A DNA stretch of 64,000 nt from Durusdinium trenchii (lineage: Eukaryota; Sar; Dinophyceae; Suessiales; Symbiodiniaceae), in contig CAXAMN010008580.1 in assembly GCA_963970005.1 (NCBI GenBank), positions 85,253 through 149,252 on the forward strand, written 5' to 3'. A program made the position numbers and the translations under genes. Position 1 is the first letter of the stretch, and the number at the start of each line of letters is the position of its first letter. The notes under the pieces are model-generated. The model was not told the origin of the DNA, did not search any database, and worked only from the letters and a program-made list of their open reading frames with translations. This document shows positions 18,660 through 28,541 of the stretch, in pieces.

Positions 18660-18971
18660 TCAGCACTGGATCGCCAGGGCGGCGAAGCAGGGCTGGCTCG
18701 TCCAGTTTTCCGCTCGCTTTTCGGCTGGCAAGTGGAGGTGCTCCAGATTCCATCCTGATGTGCTCCATATACCGATATTAGCACCCATCAATGCCACGAG
18801 ATGGACTTCTTCACTCCCTCCCTCCCGGGCTCTCTTCGCGATGGTCGACCGGTTCGCTCGTCCGGCGGGCTGAGCAGCCCCGCCGGTGACGCCGTGGAGC
18901 CCTTCAAGCCCGCCAAGGTCGCCAGCTTCTCCCGGGCCTGGGAGCGGACGGGGGGGCCGAACCAACGCCAT
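18660..18971 (-). CDS. Probable upstream exon of the methyltransferase-like gene
   Basis: A 103-codon open minus frame reading TIAKRAREGGSEEVHLVALM, GANIGIWSTSGWNLEHLHLP and AEKRAENWTSQPCFAALAIQ. The region N-terminal to methyltransferase motif I is often helical in this way. The donor is not a clear GT; a GC donor is possible, and dinoflagellates are known to use GC. The 18801-19001 plus frame (MDFFTPSLPGSLRD) overlaps and is taken as its shadow. Confidence 0.35.
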   Translation of the reverse strand: MALVRPPRPLPGPGEAGDLGGLEGLHGVTGGAAQPAGRANRSTIAKRAREGGSEEVHLVALMGANIGIWSTSGWNLEHLHLPAEKRAENWTSQPCFAALAIQC

Positions 18972-19369
18972 GCAGAGGTGATAGACATCATGCGTCCATG
19001 AGACTGGAAGAGTTGTATATAGAGGTGAGGCGAATAGTATACTAACACTTCTGCTGAATGTAGTCTCATTGTTGAGGCATTCTGCTGAATAGATATAAGG
19101 ACGAGACTTCTATATCTATCGATATCTACAAAGCTTTAAAATAGATGGTCGGAAAACGAGGACGGCCAGGGTTGAGTTGCTGACTATGGGCTGTGCAAAA
19201 GAAGGCCCGGTGAGATGATGAGTTGTAGGTAACATGTAGGATGCTCACTCAAAGACTTTAGCTTATGCAGGGTTTAAGAAAGTAACCATCTCAGAATTTG
19301 AACTGCCGAAACCGTTCAATACAACTGCTGAAACAACCTCAGAGGTAAAAACTTGCACCAACCTTTGAT
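18972..19369. other. AT-richer spacer
   Basis: No ORF over 60 codons lies between 19070 and 19370. TATATAG and ATATCGATATC-type repeats occur at 19010-19140. It could be a promoter region of the minus-strand methyltransferase-like gene, but no motif supports that. Confidence 0.3.
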
Positions 19370-19473
19370 CCCTAGGGCTCCTGGCCCACCTCCGTTTCGA
19401 AAATGCTTGGGGTGGGTGGTCTTGGGGAGTCTAACCACCGGTCACCTGAGGATATGGGACAGGAGCCCTAGGG
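19370..19473. mobile_element. Family A TIR element A2 with TSD (GAT)
   Basis: The ends are CCCTAGGGCTCCTGGCCCA and TGGGACAGGAGCCCTAGGG. GAT precedes (19367-19369) and follows (19474-19476). It is 104 bp. The interior GGGGTGGGTGGTCTTGGGG is typical of the family. It belongs to the same subfamily as 62480-62578. Confidence 0.75.
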
Positions 19474-19498
19474 GATCACCAGCAACCCTCAAGCACTA

Positions 19499-19647
19499 GG
19501 GCTCCAATTCGACCCGTGTGGTTCGACCACTCCCTGCTTGAACAACGCCTGGTCAGCCCTGCGACCCTTCGCGACCCTTGGGCTTCGCAGCCGTTCTGCG
19601 GTTCCCCAACGACCAGAAAAACAGAAACAAAAACGAAGAAAACAGAC
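19499..19647. CDS. GC-rich exon island, strand unclear
   Basis: The plus strand has an acceptor GCACTAG^GGCTCC and reads PIRPVWFDHSLLEQRLVSP. The minus strand reads AERLRSPRVAKGRRADQALF. Both are plausible. The island lies exactly between elements A2 and C1, as expected of an exon between two element-derived introns. Confidence 0.28.
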
Positions 19648-19754
19648 CCCTACAAGTCAAAGACCTCATGAAATACTGGAGATGGTCATACAAAACCAAT
19701 ACTTACTGAGGTCAAACACCAGGTTTGGACCTGGGTCAAACTGGACTTGCAGGG
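19648..19754. mobile_element. Family C TIR element C1 with TSD (GAC)
   Basis: The ends are CCCTACAAGTC and GACTTGCAGGG, with the interior CTGGAGATGGTCATAC and CCAGGTTTGGACCTGGGTC. GAC lies at 19645-19647 and 19755-19757. Read on the minus strand it begins CCCT^GCAAGT and ends TTGTAG^GG, so it has the ends of a GC-AG intron. Confidence 0.78.
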
Positions 19755-19757
19755 GAC

Positions 19758-20000
19758 CCTTCAAAGCAAAAACCACCTTCCCTTCGACCTTTCGGGCGAA
19801 TTTGTTCCGTTCCACGTTACAGGGACACCAGGTGACGGCGAGGGGCGAGATCTTCGAAGGGCGCCACCAAATCAATGAGACGGCCTGGATCGAGGTCGCG
19901 AGTTCGCCGGGCTGTTCGTACGTCCCGTGAACGTCCCGTACACTCCGGACGGCAATAGGACTGCCGCCCCATTGACCCCCCTGGCACCACCCCAATATAT
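19758..20000 (-). CDS. GC-rich exon island next to C1
   Basis: All frames of this island are nearly open. The most protein-like minus readings are RDLDPGRLIDLVAPFEDLAP, which ends in a stop at 19817, and RPSKISPLAVTWCPCNVERN running up to C1. The plus frame GHQVTARGEIFEGRHQINE is a serious alternative with the acceptor CACGTTACAG^GG. Coding status is likely; strand is not settled. Confidence 0.28.
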
Positions 20001-20844
20001 ATAGCCGATGGCAGGCCCATTAGTCGCGTCTGGCGGACGGGTGGCTCCAGGTTTGGACCCATCCCCATGTGTGGAAGGTCAAGGAGGTGTTGCATTGACG
20101 AGCGGACGAGGCCGTGGTGTTGTTGGCGCGGTGTGAATGGCAGGATGTTGGGCGGAACTCCACCAAGGGCGGTAACATCATAAAAGCCAACACAAGCTGA
20201 GAGAAAACCCCCTCAAAAAAGCAGGGGCTCCTTGCGGAAACCACCGCCTCCCAATCCCACCACCAAAAAGGGCCGGGCGATGGTTAGAACCTAAGGGGCC
20301 GATGAGGTTGTAGAACCCCACGGGGTCAAAGATGACATCGCCGTCCTTGGGTCATCGAAAGATCGATCGCTACTCCCGAGCCGCTTCGGAGCAGCAATCC
20401 CGGCAAGAGACCCCAAACAGAGTGTGTGTGAGGTCTAGAGGTTGCTTAACTACTACCATAAAAAAAAGGTCAAAACTTATTCACTCACTGGGTAAGGTGG
20501 ATCTAGGTGGATGGCATGACCCCTTTCGTTCGGACGACTTATGTTTTTCGAACCAAACAAACAGGTGGTAAACTCATGTAAACTCCACTAAACCAGGGAG
20601 TGTTGATTCTGTTCACTGCTACTCAGTATGATACATGCATCCCCGCAATAAGCTAAGAATAGAAACGGTGGTCATTCATGACCTCCAATCAGCCAAAAAA
20701 TCAAAACGGCGGCCCCGCCGCCGTTTTGGGGTGACAAGCACTGGAATAGCCAGTTTCATCTACCAGAACCCGACGACCGACAGGTCACCGGTTCGACCCC
20801 TTGAGACTGGACCCTCCAACGTTGGGACCTGGTGCTGGGTATAG
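20001..20844. other. Stretch with a perfect hairpin, no clear gene
   Basis: Contains AAAACGGCGGC-CC-GCCGCCGTTTT at 20704-20727, a perfect 11-bp stem with a 2-base loop. The plus frame at 20635-20844 runs through it (NPTTDRSPVRPLETGPSN). No TIR element was recognised. Confidence 0.4.
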
Positions 20845-20942
20845 GGGAGGCCAGGGCGGCCCCAGAAGTTGGCCCAGCTTACCTCATGTGGAACATGACC
20901 AAGACCGGCTCCAACGAGCTCCGCTTCAAAGTTGCCACGTGG
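20845..20942 (+). CDS. Candidate internal exon, unknown protein
   Basis: The 98-nt segment lies between the acceptor GGGTATAG^GGG and a consensus donor CCACGTGG^GTGAGT. The frame reads EARAAPEVGPAYLMWNMTKT and GSNELRFKVATW. On the opposite strand a GAG^GTAAGC donor also occurs inside it, so strand is not certain. No family is recognised. Confidence 0.38.
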
Positions 20943-21160
20943 GTGAGTTGCCACGTGGGTGGGATGGGGTCGGTGACCTTCGGATGTGGGACTGGAGGGG
21001 TCTTTCAGTCACCTGACTCCATCTCTCCGGGTCAACCTTCCCGCGAACATCCGACACACGCGCGACACGCGCGACGCTCGCCGACTGCACACCCAGCGGC
21101 CAGCATCGCGCCGATCCGCCTCAGCATCCGCAGGTGTCCTTCATGCTGAGAGGAGCGCCT
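20943..21160 (+). CDS. Weak exon candidate
   Basis: A GC-rich segment at 21040-21131 ends in a donor-like CATCCGCAG^GTGTCC. The plus frames FPRTSDTRATRATLADCTPS and RHTRDTRDARRLHTQRP are both open, with low-complexity ACACGCGCGACACGCGCGAC. Uncertain. Confidence 0.18.
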
Positions 21161-22559
21161 GAAGGTGGAGGAAAAGCCCCGGTCACACGGCAAGTGACCC
21201 TGGACCTTCCAAAAATGTTCAGTTCACACTGCTTGTGCTCAAGTTTGCGAAACCAAAAGTTTGGTGGCCGTGTTGTAAACTGGTGCGTTGTTCACCTCGT
21301 TGCCAACCAGGTGATTGTATCATCTGGTGTTGGATGCATGGAAATGCACATGAACATCTACACGTCAACAAAAACGAGATACTTACAGATATTACAGTGA
21401 ATCGGTTGCAGTGCTGGTCCAAAGCAAGCTTTTGGAACATGACAGCTTCTGGTGACTCCCACCCCAGTTTTGCTCCCGCCCTCTCGCAACCGAGTGACCC
21501 CCCCCAGCGCGTTCAGCAGCGGCTGCAAGGGCCTCTGTGGTGCATAGCGCACCTGTGACTCAATGGTGCAGCTGCTGCTGGGTTCTGAGGAGCGTGTCAC
21601 GTGGAAGCGGTGGGTGAAGGAGCCATCTTCACCATCCTGAGGGGCGTGAAGTGATGGGTTTCAACAAACGGCACACGGGGCCGAGTCTGCTAGACTGGAT
21701 GGCCGTTTCAGCGTCAGTGGCTTCAAAGAACCTGATCTCTTCACTGGATCCAGCAAGCTCAACACAGGGTGGTGAGCTTGAGACTCTTGGGCCATCCCGG
21801 ATGGTTCAGGGGGTCGGAGTCCGAGTCCAGGGATGAGAACAGTCCTTAGACCGACTCAAACCCGTGCTTCAACATAAATGGATCCAACTGGATTCCAAAG
21901 TGATTACAAAGAATCAGAGTAGAAGGGCAAACCTCCAAAATAATAACCACCGACATTGGAGATTGTGCCATCCAGTGAAACCACTGTATATTAATATGTT
22001 TTAAATATGTATAGTTCTTCCTTCCTCCAGGTGTTGATCCTTTATGTTCAGCGAGGCTTGCGGCTTGTGTTTGTGCCCCGGTGTTCCCGTACATATATGG
22101 ATGGCTGACTCCAACGGGCTGTGACACTCCCCGCATGGTGACACGTGGAGAAAGTGAGTGAAAACCACCTGTTTGGTGTGAGGAACGCTGGCCTTCCACG
22201 TCATAGCAATGCTTAGCTGCTTAGCTGCTTAGTGGAGCTCACCCAAGGGGTGATGAGACCAAATCATTTTGGGATCTCCTAGCACTTGGGCGGCGGAATG
22301 CAACCCACAGGCCCTAGACTTCCGTTCGACCATGAAACAAAAGCATGACCTAGTTTTGTAGTATAACATCCTTAGTTGATTCGGGATTCAGCCTATTAAA
22401 TTATATAATGGTTGTTGAAAGCCTAGGGCAGGTGTAGGTCGTTACACCAGCCTAGGGCAGTTCCGAGGGCCAAGAAGGAATTCCTGGCCCTGCGACTGGG
22501 CCGTTCGAAAAAACGCCTTCCGTACATCAAGTCGCTTGGGTTGGGGGCGCCAATCGACT
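21161..22559. other. Long stretch without supported gene
   Basis: Frames up to 117 codons occur on both strands and overlap; none has a convincing peptide or splice context. GCTTAGCTGCTTAGCTGCTTAG at 22208-22230 is a short 9-bp tandem repeat. Positions 22430-22500 contain CCTAGGGCAG twice. Confidence 0.3.
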
Positions 22560-22635
22560 CACCCTGCGGTCAGTTATATCATGTTATATATATAACTATA
22601 TAATATATATATATATATATATTCATAATATATGT
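22560..22635. repeat. TA microsatellite cluster
   Basis: Several runs of TATATA separated by short interruptions. It ends against the TIR element at 22640. Confidence 0.8.
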
Positions 22636-22639
22636 ATGT

Positions 22640-22744
22640 ACCAGGACCTTCAAAGTGACCTCTTTGGAGTCTCTAAGTGACCTCTTTAGGGACTGAGTGA
22701 CCTTATTCTAGGATCTCAAGTTAGGTCACTTTGAAGCTCCTGGT
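22640..22744. repeat. 105-bp inverted-repeat element (family F)
   Basis: The ends are ACCAGGACCTTCAAAGTGA and TCACTTTGAAGCTCCTGGT, with internal direct copies of AGTGACCTCTTT. The arms pair over about 22 bases with two mismatches. No target duplication is seen. It is a single copy in the window. Confidence 0.55.
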
Positions 22745-22868
22745 GCTTTCTATTTTTTGGGGTGAGGCTGAGGGGAGCAATACCTCAGAACCACCCAGTT
22801 CGGGTGGCTTACAGACCCCCCTGTTCCGAGGTCTTGTCCATTCAAAACATGAAACAACAAAAACGACT

Positions 22869-22973
22869 CCCTGCAAGTCCAGTCTGACCCAGTAAAACCT
22901 GGTCTTTTACCTCAGTAAGTATTGGTTTTGTATGACCATCTCCAGTATTTCATGAGGTCTTTGACTTGTAGGG
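22869..22973. mobile_element. Family C TIR element C2 with TSD (ACT)
   Basis: The ends are CCCTGCAAGTCC and GACTTGTAGGG, with the interior CCCAGTAAAACCTGGTC and GTATGACCATCTCCAG. ACT lies at 22866-22868 and 22974-22976. On the plus strand it starts CCCT^GCAAGT and ends TTGTAG^GG, giving GC...AG ends. Confidence 0.78.
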
Positions 22974-22976
22974 ACT

Positions 22977-23384
22977 GGCTAAGCCAGACCTTTCGATTGG
23001 GCTCCCGAGCCCTCTGGCCATCACCCCATCATGAGAACAAAAGACATGTCGTGTGACATGTCACAGTCTTACAACAGAATCCTGGTATGTTGGAGTTGCT
23101 GTTGCTACCAAACCTATCAAGAATCAAATGCTTTAAACAAATATTCCACAAACCCAACGGACGTAGTCTTGTTTCCCCCCGTTCACACGTTGCTTTACAT
23201 GCCTCAGGTTGTGAGGCATGTAGTGACATGTAGTGACCGTGACCCTGCGATACCCGAAAGACCTGACCCGTTTCCGCGTGGTTTCCTGAGCCGATTCCCG
23301 TTTTTTCATTTCCCCATGTGGGGTATATCCAAGCAACGTATGCTGCCAAGAGATGCTAAGACTGGGCTAAGACTCTATATTTCT
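22977..23384. other. No supported gene
   Basis: Overlapping frames of about 100 codons occur on both strands. GCCTCAGGTTGTGAGGC at 23200-23216 is a small palindrome and GTGACATGTAGTGAC at 23221-23235 a short repeat. Confidence 0.3.
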
Positions 23385-23500
23385 ATATAGGGAATCCAGT
23401 CATACCTGCTCAGGTTTTCCGGCACCTACATAACTTTAAATTGTTGAGCAATGGAAGAAACACATCACCGTACCTCAGAGGGGTATGTGGATCCCTAGGG
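23385..23500. repeat. Diverged family A/G TIR element
   Basis: The left GGGAATCCAGTCATACC pairs with the right GGTATGTGGATCCCTAGGG; compare 14182-14280. No clear 3-bp duplication. It is about 116 bp. Confidence 0.5.
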
Positions 23501-24429
23501 AAGTAGTGACAACACATGGATGAGTGGTTTGTCATGGTTTATTCAAATGTCTGGATTAGGTCAATGTAGCTGTACATATTCCAGTCTCATTTGTCCTGTT
23601 CGAGTCAGTCCCTTGAGACGGTGAAATCTCCAGTCCCAGTCCAATTACGTAAGGTCCAGGGCTAAAAAATCATCTACCAGCCACGGGCTGGAAACAACCA
23701 ACAAGAACCTATAATTGGTGTATATTGGTATATTTCGTTGTTTGCTTGCCCTTCTTAGTGTTGCTCCTTTGAATGTTTTTCCGCTCGGCCCAGGCACCAC
23801 TCGGCCCAGCAACTCCAGTTCGCCGCCACCATCTGCGTTGGGTTCCATGTGCTGCACCTGCAGTTCTACGTCGGACAGCTTTCGGTGAAGGCGAGGTGAA
23901 AACACGACGTGGACCGGCAAAAGGGCGTCGTCCACATGACCGGAACTCTGACTAACTCTGACAAACACATCACATTGGAAGTGGAAAAAACCTCTTTTGA
24001 AAGAGAGAAGTGGTCTTCTGACAAACCATGCCATGCACTTCCATGTTAGTCAGTCGGAACGTTAGTTTCAACAGCAAAACATGGACCCCGTGCCAAGTAG
24101 AGAAATGCAGACATTCATACCCTCTGGAAGAAGCCCACATGGACAATCGTCCTCCAAAGGCGTATGCCATCAGGTTCCAATTTTCCCGGATGTGGTGGGT
24201 GCCAGGGGGGGGTTCATCCTCCACCTTCGGATGGGGACAGGAGCAGAGCGTCACATGTTCGCTTTGGAACGTCGCTTCGGCTCCGTCGCCTCCCAAGTGA
24301 AGCTTCTCAGGGGCAGGCCGAGAGCACCCACTTGGCCAGTGAGCTCGGCTGACGCTTCCAGGCGACCTGGCGGCTGGATGGTTTCGGCTGCTTTTGGGGT
24401 TCTGAATTGGGAGAGTCCAATTGAACATC
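23501..24429. other. Region before the duplicated block
   Basis: Frames at 23645-24034 (minus) and 23970-24476 (both strands) are open but mutually overlapping. A peptide such as HRKLSDVELQVQHMEPNADG on the minus strand at about 23800-23880 might be an exon (acceptor CGCCTTCACCGAAAG unclear). I give no model. Confidence 0.2.
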
Positions 24430-26830
24430 ACAGTCACCTGGTGATCAGGCATCCAAGTCCAAGTCGTTCCTTCTGACCTCTGTCTATCTGACTAATATTG
24501 ATACCTCGCTCTCATTCACTGACTCTCTCTCTCTCTCTCCCTCCCTCCCACTGCAAGAATTGGAACAGCCCTGTTTTCTCTGCGAAATAGTCCGCGCCAT
24601 TTCTGGTGTTGGCAGTTGGACAGCTTTTCAGCACATCCGGAGCATCGGTTACAGCATCTCCCAAGAGTGGAAACAGTGTTTTATTGAACCTGAAGAATGT
24701 TGGGCGTTGCACCACCCCAGTGTCCAACGAGCGAATAGAAATGTCCGCCCAGTCCGCCCGTTTGGTGGGCCCATTCGGAGCTTCTGACGAGAATCTCGGG
24801 CATCATTAGGCTCCACAAGCTATCGTATAGGTTCATAGGCTACCCGTGGCTACCCCAAATCACGCAGAGTCGCAACAACCAATTTGAACAGCAGAAAGGT
24901 GAGATAGCTGGACCTCTATCCACTCATGACGTATGGCCCACCTGAAAGAAAAGACTCTGACTGGATCAAAGCAACGGAACTGGCAAAACCCTGCGGACTG
25001 TTACACGTAGCTCCGCCGCAAAAATCCTCCAATCTGCGCATCACCGTGCTTTGTCCCTTGGACATTCGAAATTAGCTGTTTCTTGTTTCTTTTTAAGGCA
25101 AAGTGCCTATACACTGCTGAGTTGCCTACGCTGGGGTTTCGCAGAGTCAGAATCTTCGCGCAACACCAGAGGCTTCGCCAATTGGTTTCCCGAATAAGCT
25201 TTGCAACCGTTCACACACTCTAAGTTAGCCTTCGCAAATTGGCTTCCCCTGCGTGAAATTCAAGAATTTAGGCCTACGCCAGAGGCTTCGCGAGCCTTTG
25301 CCACACATAATAACTCGCACAAATGCCTTCGCATGCCTTCGCAAACATGGTGAGTTACAGTCTAATCTAAATTCTATCATTCGCCAATTGAAAAACGCTA
25401 CTCAAATGGTGTGATCGTACTCTTCAGCACTTGCTCACCACTTGGACATGGCACTTGTTGGCGATTTAACACATGTTCATAGACCAAATCCTCTGATGAA
25501 ACACAAGCTTTGGTGGGTTCAGAAGCTCCCATGGCAAACCCAAATCACGCAGAATCGCAGCAACATCGTTTAAGAGCAACGAGGTGAGATAGCTGGACCT
25601 CTATCCACTCATGACATATGGCCCTCCTCAAAGAAAAGACTCTGACTGGGTCAAAGCAAAGGAACTGGCAAACCTCGTGAAGAAACTCCAACACCAACCG
25701 ATCGAAATGACCTGGCCTGGAATTTATGCCAAGATTGACAGCAGGTAAACAACCTCCGGCCTAATTGACACATATGGCAGTCCCATTGGAATATATGATC
25801 TTCCATGAGATGTTGGCATCCCTGAATGACGATTTCATGCTGACCAGTTCAGCATGAAAGGATGGAACGGGTTCAAGCAAAACATGGACAAGAGACACTT
25901 GCCCTGTCTCATGAAAGCTACTGCCACGGCCATCTTTGCATTTCATGTGATCTGCATTGGTCTGCTACAATCAGAAAACCGGAGTCGACAAAGATTTCAC
26001 GTGATGCACCTTTCAGGTCATATTCCATGCCTGTTCAGGGAAACAAGTGTCACGTCTCTGACGCTTTTGCTTCATCAAACACTGCGACACAAATCCCCGT
26101 GCAACTAGCTTTTTTGACAAAGCTGACTGGGATCATGATCGGATCATTTCTGACTGCTGAACGATCGAGTGGCATGGCACTGGTAATGCGGTGCTATATG
26201 ATGTAGCAGCGGGCATGATGCGCGATTAGATACCCACTGATACCCACTGACTCCGGATCGTGGGAGGCGACTCAAACACAAATTAAGGATGCTCGAAAAC
26301 CAGCAGTGCCCCACAAGCTAAACAAACATAAAGAAACACTTGGCAAGCCCGCGAGATGTTCACCTGCTGATATTACGTAGTACCGGACATGATGCCCCTT
26401 TGGTTTGAGTGATGTATTTGGTGAAGACGGAGTCTTGTGCGCATGCTGCATATCTTCACCCGGCTTCTCGACCAAACGCGGCTTCTGTGCCGTGTGCCAC
26501 ATTCGACAGCAGTGTGATGATGCATCAACACGTGAGGCAAACGATAGAAGCCTCCTTCACATGTCCGCCTGCAGCATATTTGCAGCTGGCAGGCCTGCCA
26601 GCCGTTCCTTCACTCTTCAGAATGGCAAAGCTGTAGAACTGCAAGGTATATATAGGTTGTCTTAAGTCAGAACCCCGGTCTGTCGTAGTCTTCGGCAAGA
26701 TTGTTCAGCTATCACTTCAATCAAAATGCTGCAACAACGAGCTGTCAAACTGCGCGTGCATGGACATTGTAAGGTCGGGCAACACGGAATGACACGGTAA
26801 GTGCTTCCATGGGGGGGTTCTCAAGGTATG
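24430..26830. repeat. Third, partial copy of the duplicated segment
   Basis: Matches the segments at 28425 and 41745 in order: GGCATCCAAG...TGACCTCTGTCTATC, a CT microsatellite, the TGCAAG^AATTGGAACAGCC junction, then GGTGAGATAGCTGGACC and CACTCATGACGTATGGCC (present twice, about 24900 and 25580). These are followed by the GATTTCATGCTGACCAG and GCAGTGTGATGATGCATC parts. It is more broken than the other two copies and carries a local tandem repeat of the CTATCCACTCATGAC unit. No intact gene was recognised. Confidence 0.6.
25140..25360. repeat. Cluster of GCCTTCGC / GGCTTCGC words
   Basis: CTTCGC or its close variants occur about ten times in 220 bp (for example GAGGCTTCGCCAATTGG, TGCCTTCGCATGCCTTCGC). 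The same vocabulary appears at 31880-31990, 46220-46390 and, as CTTCCGCG, at 50380-50960 and 54600-54850. Confidence 0.5.
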
Positions 26831-26842
26831 TCTATTTGACCC

Positions 26843-27245
26843 ATGGTTTCTCGATCTCAGCCAAGACAGGGCAAACATTTGTTTGAGTCCTCCTCTCTGG
26901 TATTGAAAACCTTAAGAGTGAAGACAACACAGGGCAACCACTGGTATGGTATACTGCAATCTGAATCGCACAAAACTAGGCAGCCAACAACTTTTCTGAG
27001 TGCTTACACTTGCATGTGTCCAAAACTATCATGCACTTTGCTTAATAACTTAAAACAGTCATAGCGTGGCGAAGCCACATGGAAGAATATCAGGGGCGGT
27101 TCACCAGCTTTATGGGAACCAAATTGGATAGAACTGGTTCCCACAGCAATAGCAATACAATGCAATACAGGTGAAAGCTCACATCGTGTGAACTCACACG
27201 TTGCCAGAGCACATGCCGGGCTTTACATAGTGCAGTGGTCTATGA
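26843..27245. repeat. Duplicated module K, copy 1
   Basis: Aligns with 51930-52375 over about 400 bp with scattered substitutions and small indels, including TAAAACAGTCATAGCGTGGC and TTCCCACAGCAATAGCAAT. The frame ending NNLKQS or YNLKQS is shared, but its upstream part is not conserved, so coding is doubtful. Confidence 0.65.
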
Positions 27246-27689
27246 GCAAAGGCTGGCGCAAGAACCAACGAGAAACAACCCAACGCGGCATTCGTGCAAT
27301 TGGTTATCAGCGGCTTCGGAACCTTCACTGACTCCGTCAGTTTCCCTGGAATTGAAAGGGTTAACCCTTTTCCATCTGTTCCATCTCTTCAACCAGGTCT
27401 TCTGGCCAGAACGACCCTGTGGCCACACAAACCACTCGACCGTGGCCCACCACCAATTGGGTCGGCGACCGACATGCCGATGTCCTCCACTCCACCGATT
27501 TGGAGCCGAAACTCCACTCGTCTCGTCCAGCTACACCACCGATGTCCACTACACCTGAGTCCATGTGGTGCCCACATGCACAACATGCCTTGCCGCAAGG
27601 AATGTGCCTCTTAGACACCTCGTGGCGACCCCAAAATGCCCCAATTCCCAATGCCAACGTGTTTCGCTCTTCATTCGTCGACTTCGATG

Positions 27690-28080
27690 TCAAATCCTTG
27701 CGAAAATCCCACGCCTGCGTCGCGCCGTGTGGCGCTGCCCGGAACGAGTTCGGTGCGCCCGGTACCGGACGTCGAGTCACAATGGATTCGCCATGGTCTG
27801 GCCAGGTCACTTGGCCAGGTCGACCTCCCGAGTATACGTCGAATCCGTTTCGATTCGGTTCGAGAACTCCAAGACAACCGTGCAATCCAAGAGATCTACG
27901 TCGAATCTGCTACGTCACAACTCCGGGCAGAACTCGGTGCGAGAACTTGTTGAAAATGCAGAATGAGGATCTCCGCCACGAGTCGCACCTCCGACATGAA
28001 CATGCTTGACATCTGCTCAGTGTGTGCTCAAGGCCCTGTACAAAATGAACATGCACAAGGCCCTGTTCAGTTTCTTTGGT
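27690..28080 (+). CDS. Candidate coiled-coil C-terminal exons, copy 1
   Basis: Plus frame reads IRRIRFDSVRELQDNRAIQE and IYVESATSQLRAELGA, a charged helical sequence. A second segment after GAAAATGCAG^AATGAGG reads NEDLRHESHLRHEHA and stop. The paralog at 55050-55275 keeps VRELQD.RTIQEIYV and an identical NEDLRHESHLRHEHA preceded by the same kind of acceptor (GAAGTTGCAG^AATG), which supports an intron between the two parts. No family is recognised. Confidence 0.35.
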
Positions 28081-28099
28081 AGTGATAGTGGCTTGGGAT

Positions 28100-28400
28100 A
28101 GCTTAGATGATCAACACCTCCTAGCTTCTTCACAGTGACCCCTGGACACAAAACACACATGAATTCAAACATCCCGACACCATTTTATGAATGTTTGATT
28201 GGCCCCATGAATTCCCACTGAAGACAACAAAAACCACATTCTGACACAGCTTGCACTGCTTGAGCCAAAACACAGCAGCACAGCAAAAAGTCTAAGCAAA
28301 AAAAACAAACATAAGGTATTGAACCACCCGCTTGGACCTGCTGGCCCTTCTCCCAACATGTTGATCAACTGTTGATCCTCCAAAATCCTCCAAACAAACG
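28100..28400. repeat. Repeat R1, copy 1 (contains spliced-leader-like word)
   Basis: Shared with 38815-39070 and 55365-55740: AACACCTCCTAGC, CATGAATTC, GACACAGCTTGCACTGC, CCAAAACACAGCAGCACA, AGGTATTGAACCACCC. At 28259-28270 the minus strand reads TTTTGGCTCAAG, identical to the last 12 bases of the conserved dinoflagellate spliced leader. Upstream bases do not match the rest of the leader. Confidence 0.7.
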
Positions 28401-28499
28401 GAGTCTGTTGGGACAAAAATCACAAAGGTCTGGTGATGAGGCATCCAAGTCGTTCTTCTGACCTCTGTCTATCCACATTGATACCTCGCTCTCGTTCAC

Positions 28500-28541
28500 T
28501 CACTGTCTCTCTCTCTCTCTCTCTCTCCCACTGCAAGAAAT
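28500..28541 (+). promoter_or_regulatory. CT tract plus CTGCAAG: candidate splice or trans-splice acceptor
   Basis: A pure CT run is followed by CCCACTGCAAG^AAATGG. The same arrangement is conserved at 24520-24557 and 41826-41864. A long pyrimidine tract ending in AG is the form of a cis or spliced-leader trans acceptor. The following frame (LEQPCFLC.IV..ISG) is only partly conserved. Confidence 0.35.

Noticed and set aside
18801..19001. Plus-strand ORF MDFFTPSLPGSLRD...
   Set aside because: It is antisense to the minus-strand frame that leads into the methyltransferase motif exon.
20704..20727. Bacterial-type terminator hairpin
   Set aside because: It lacks a directional U tract, and the window is nuclear eukaryotic DNA. 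It is kept only as a hairpin of unknown role.
18972..20845. A strand switch between minus-strand genes on the left and plus-strand genes on the right
   Set aside because: The exon islands at 19499-20000 read equally well on both strands, so the switch cannot be supported from sequence alone.
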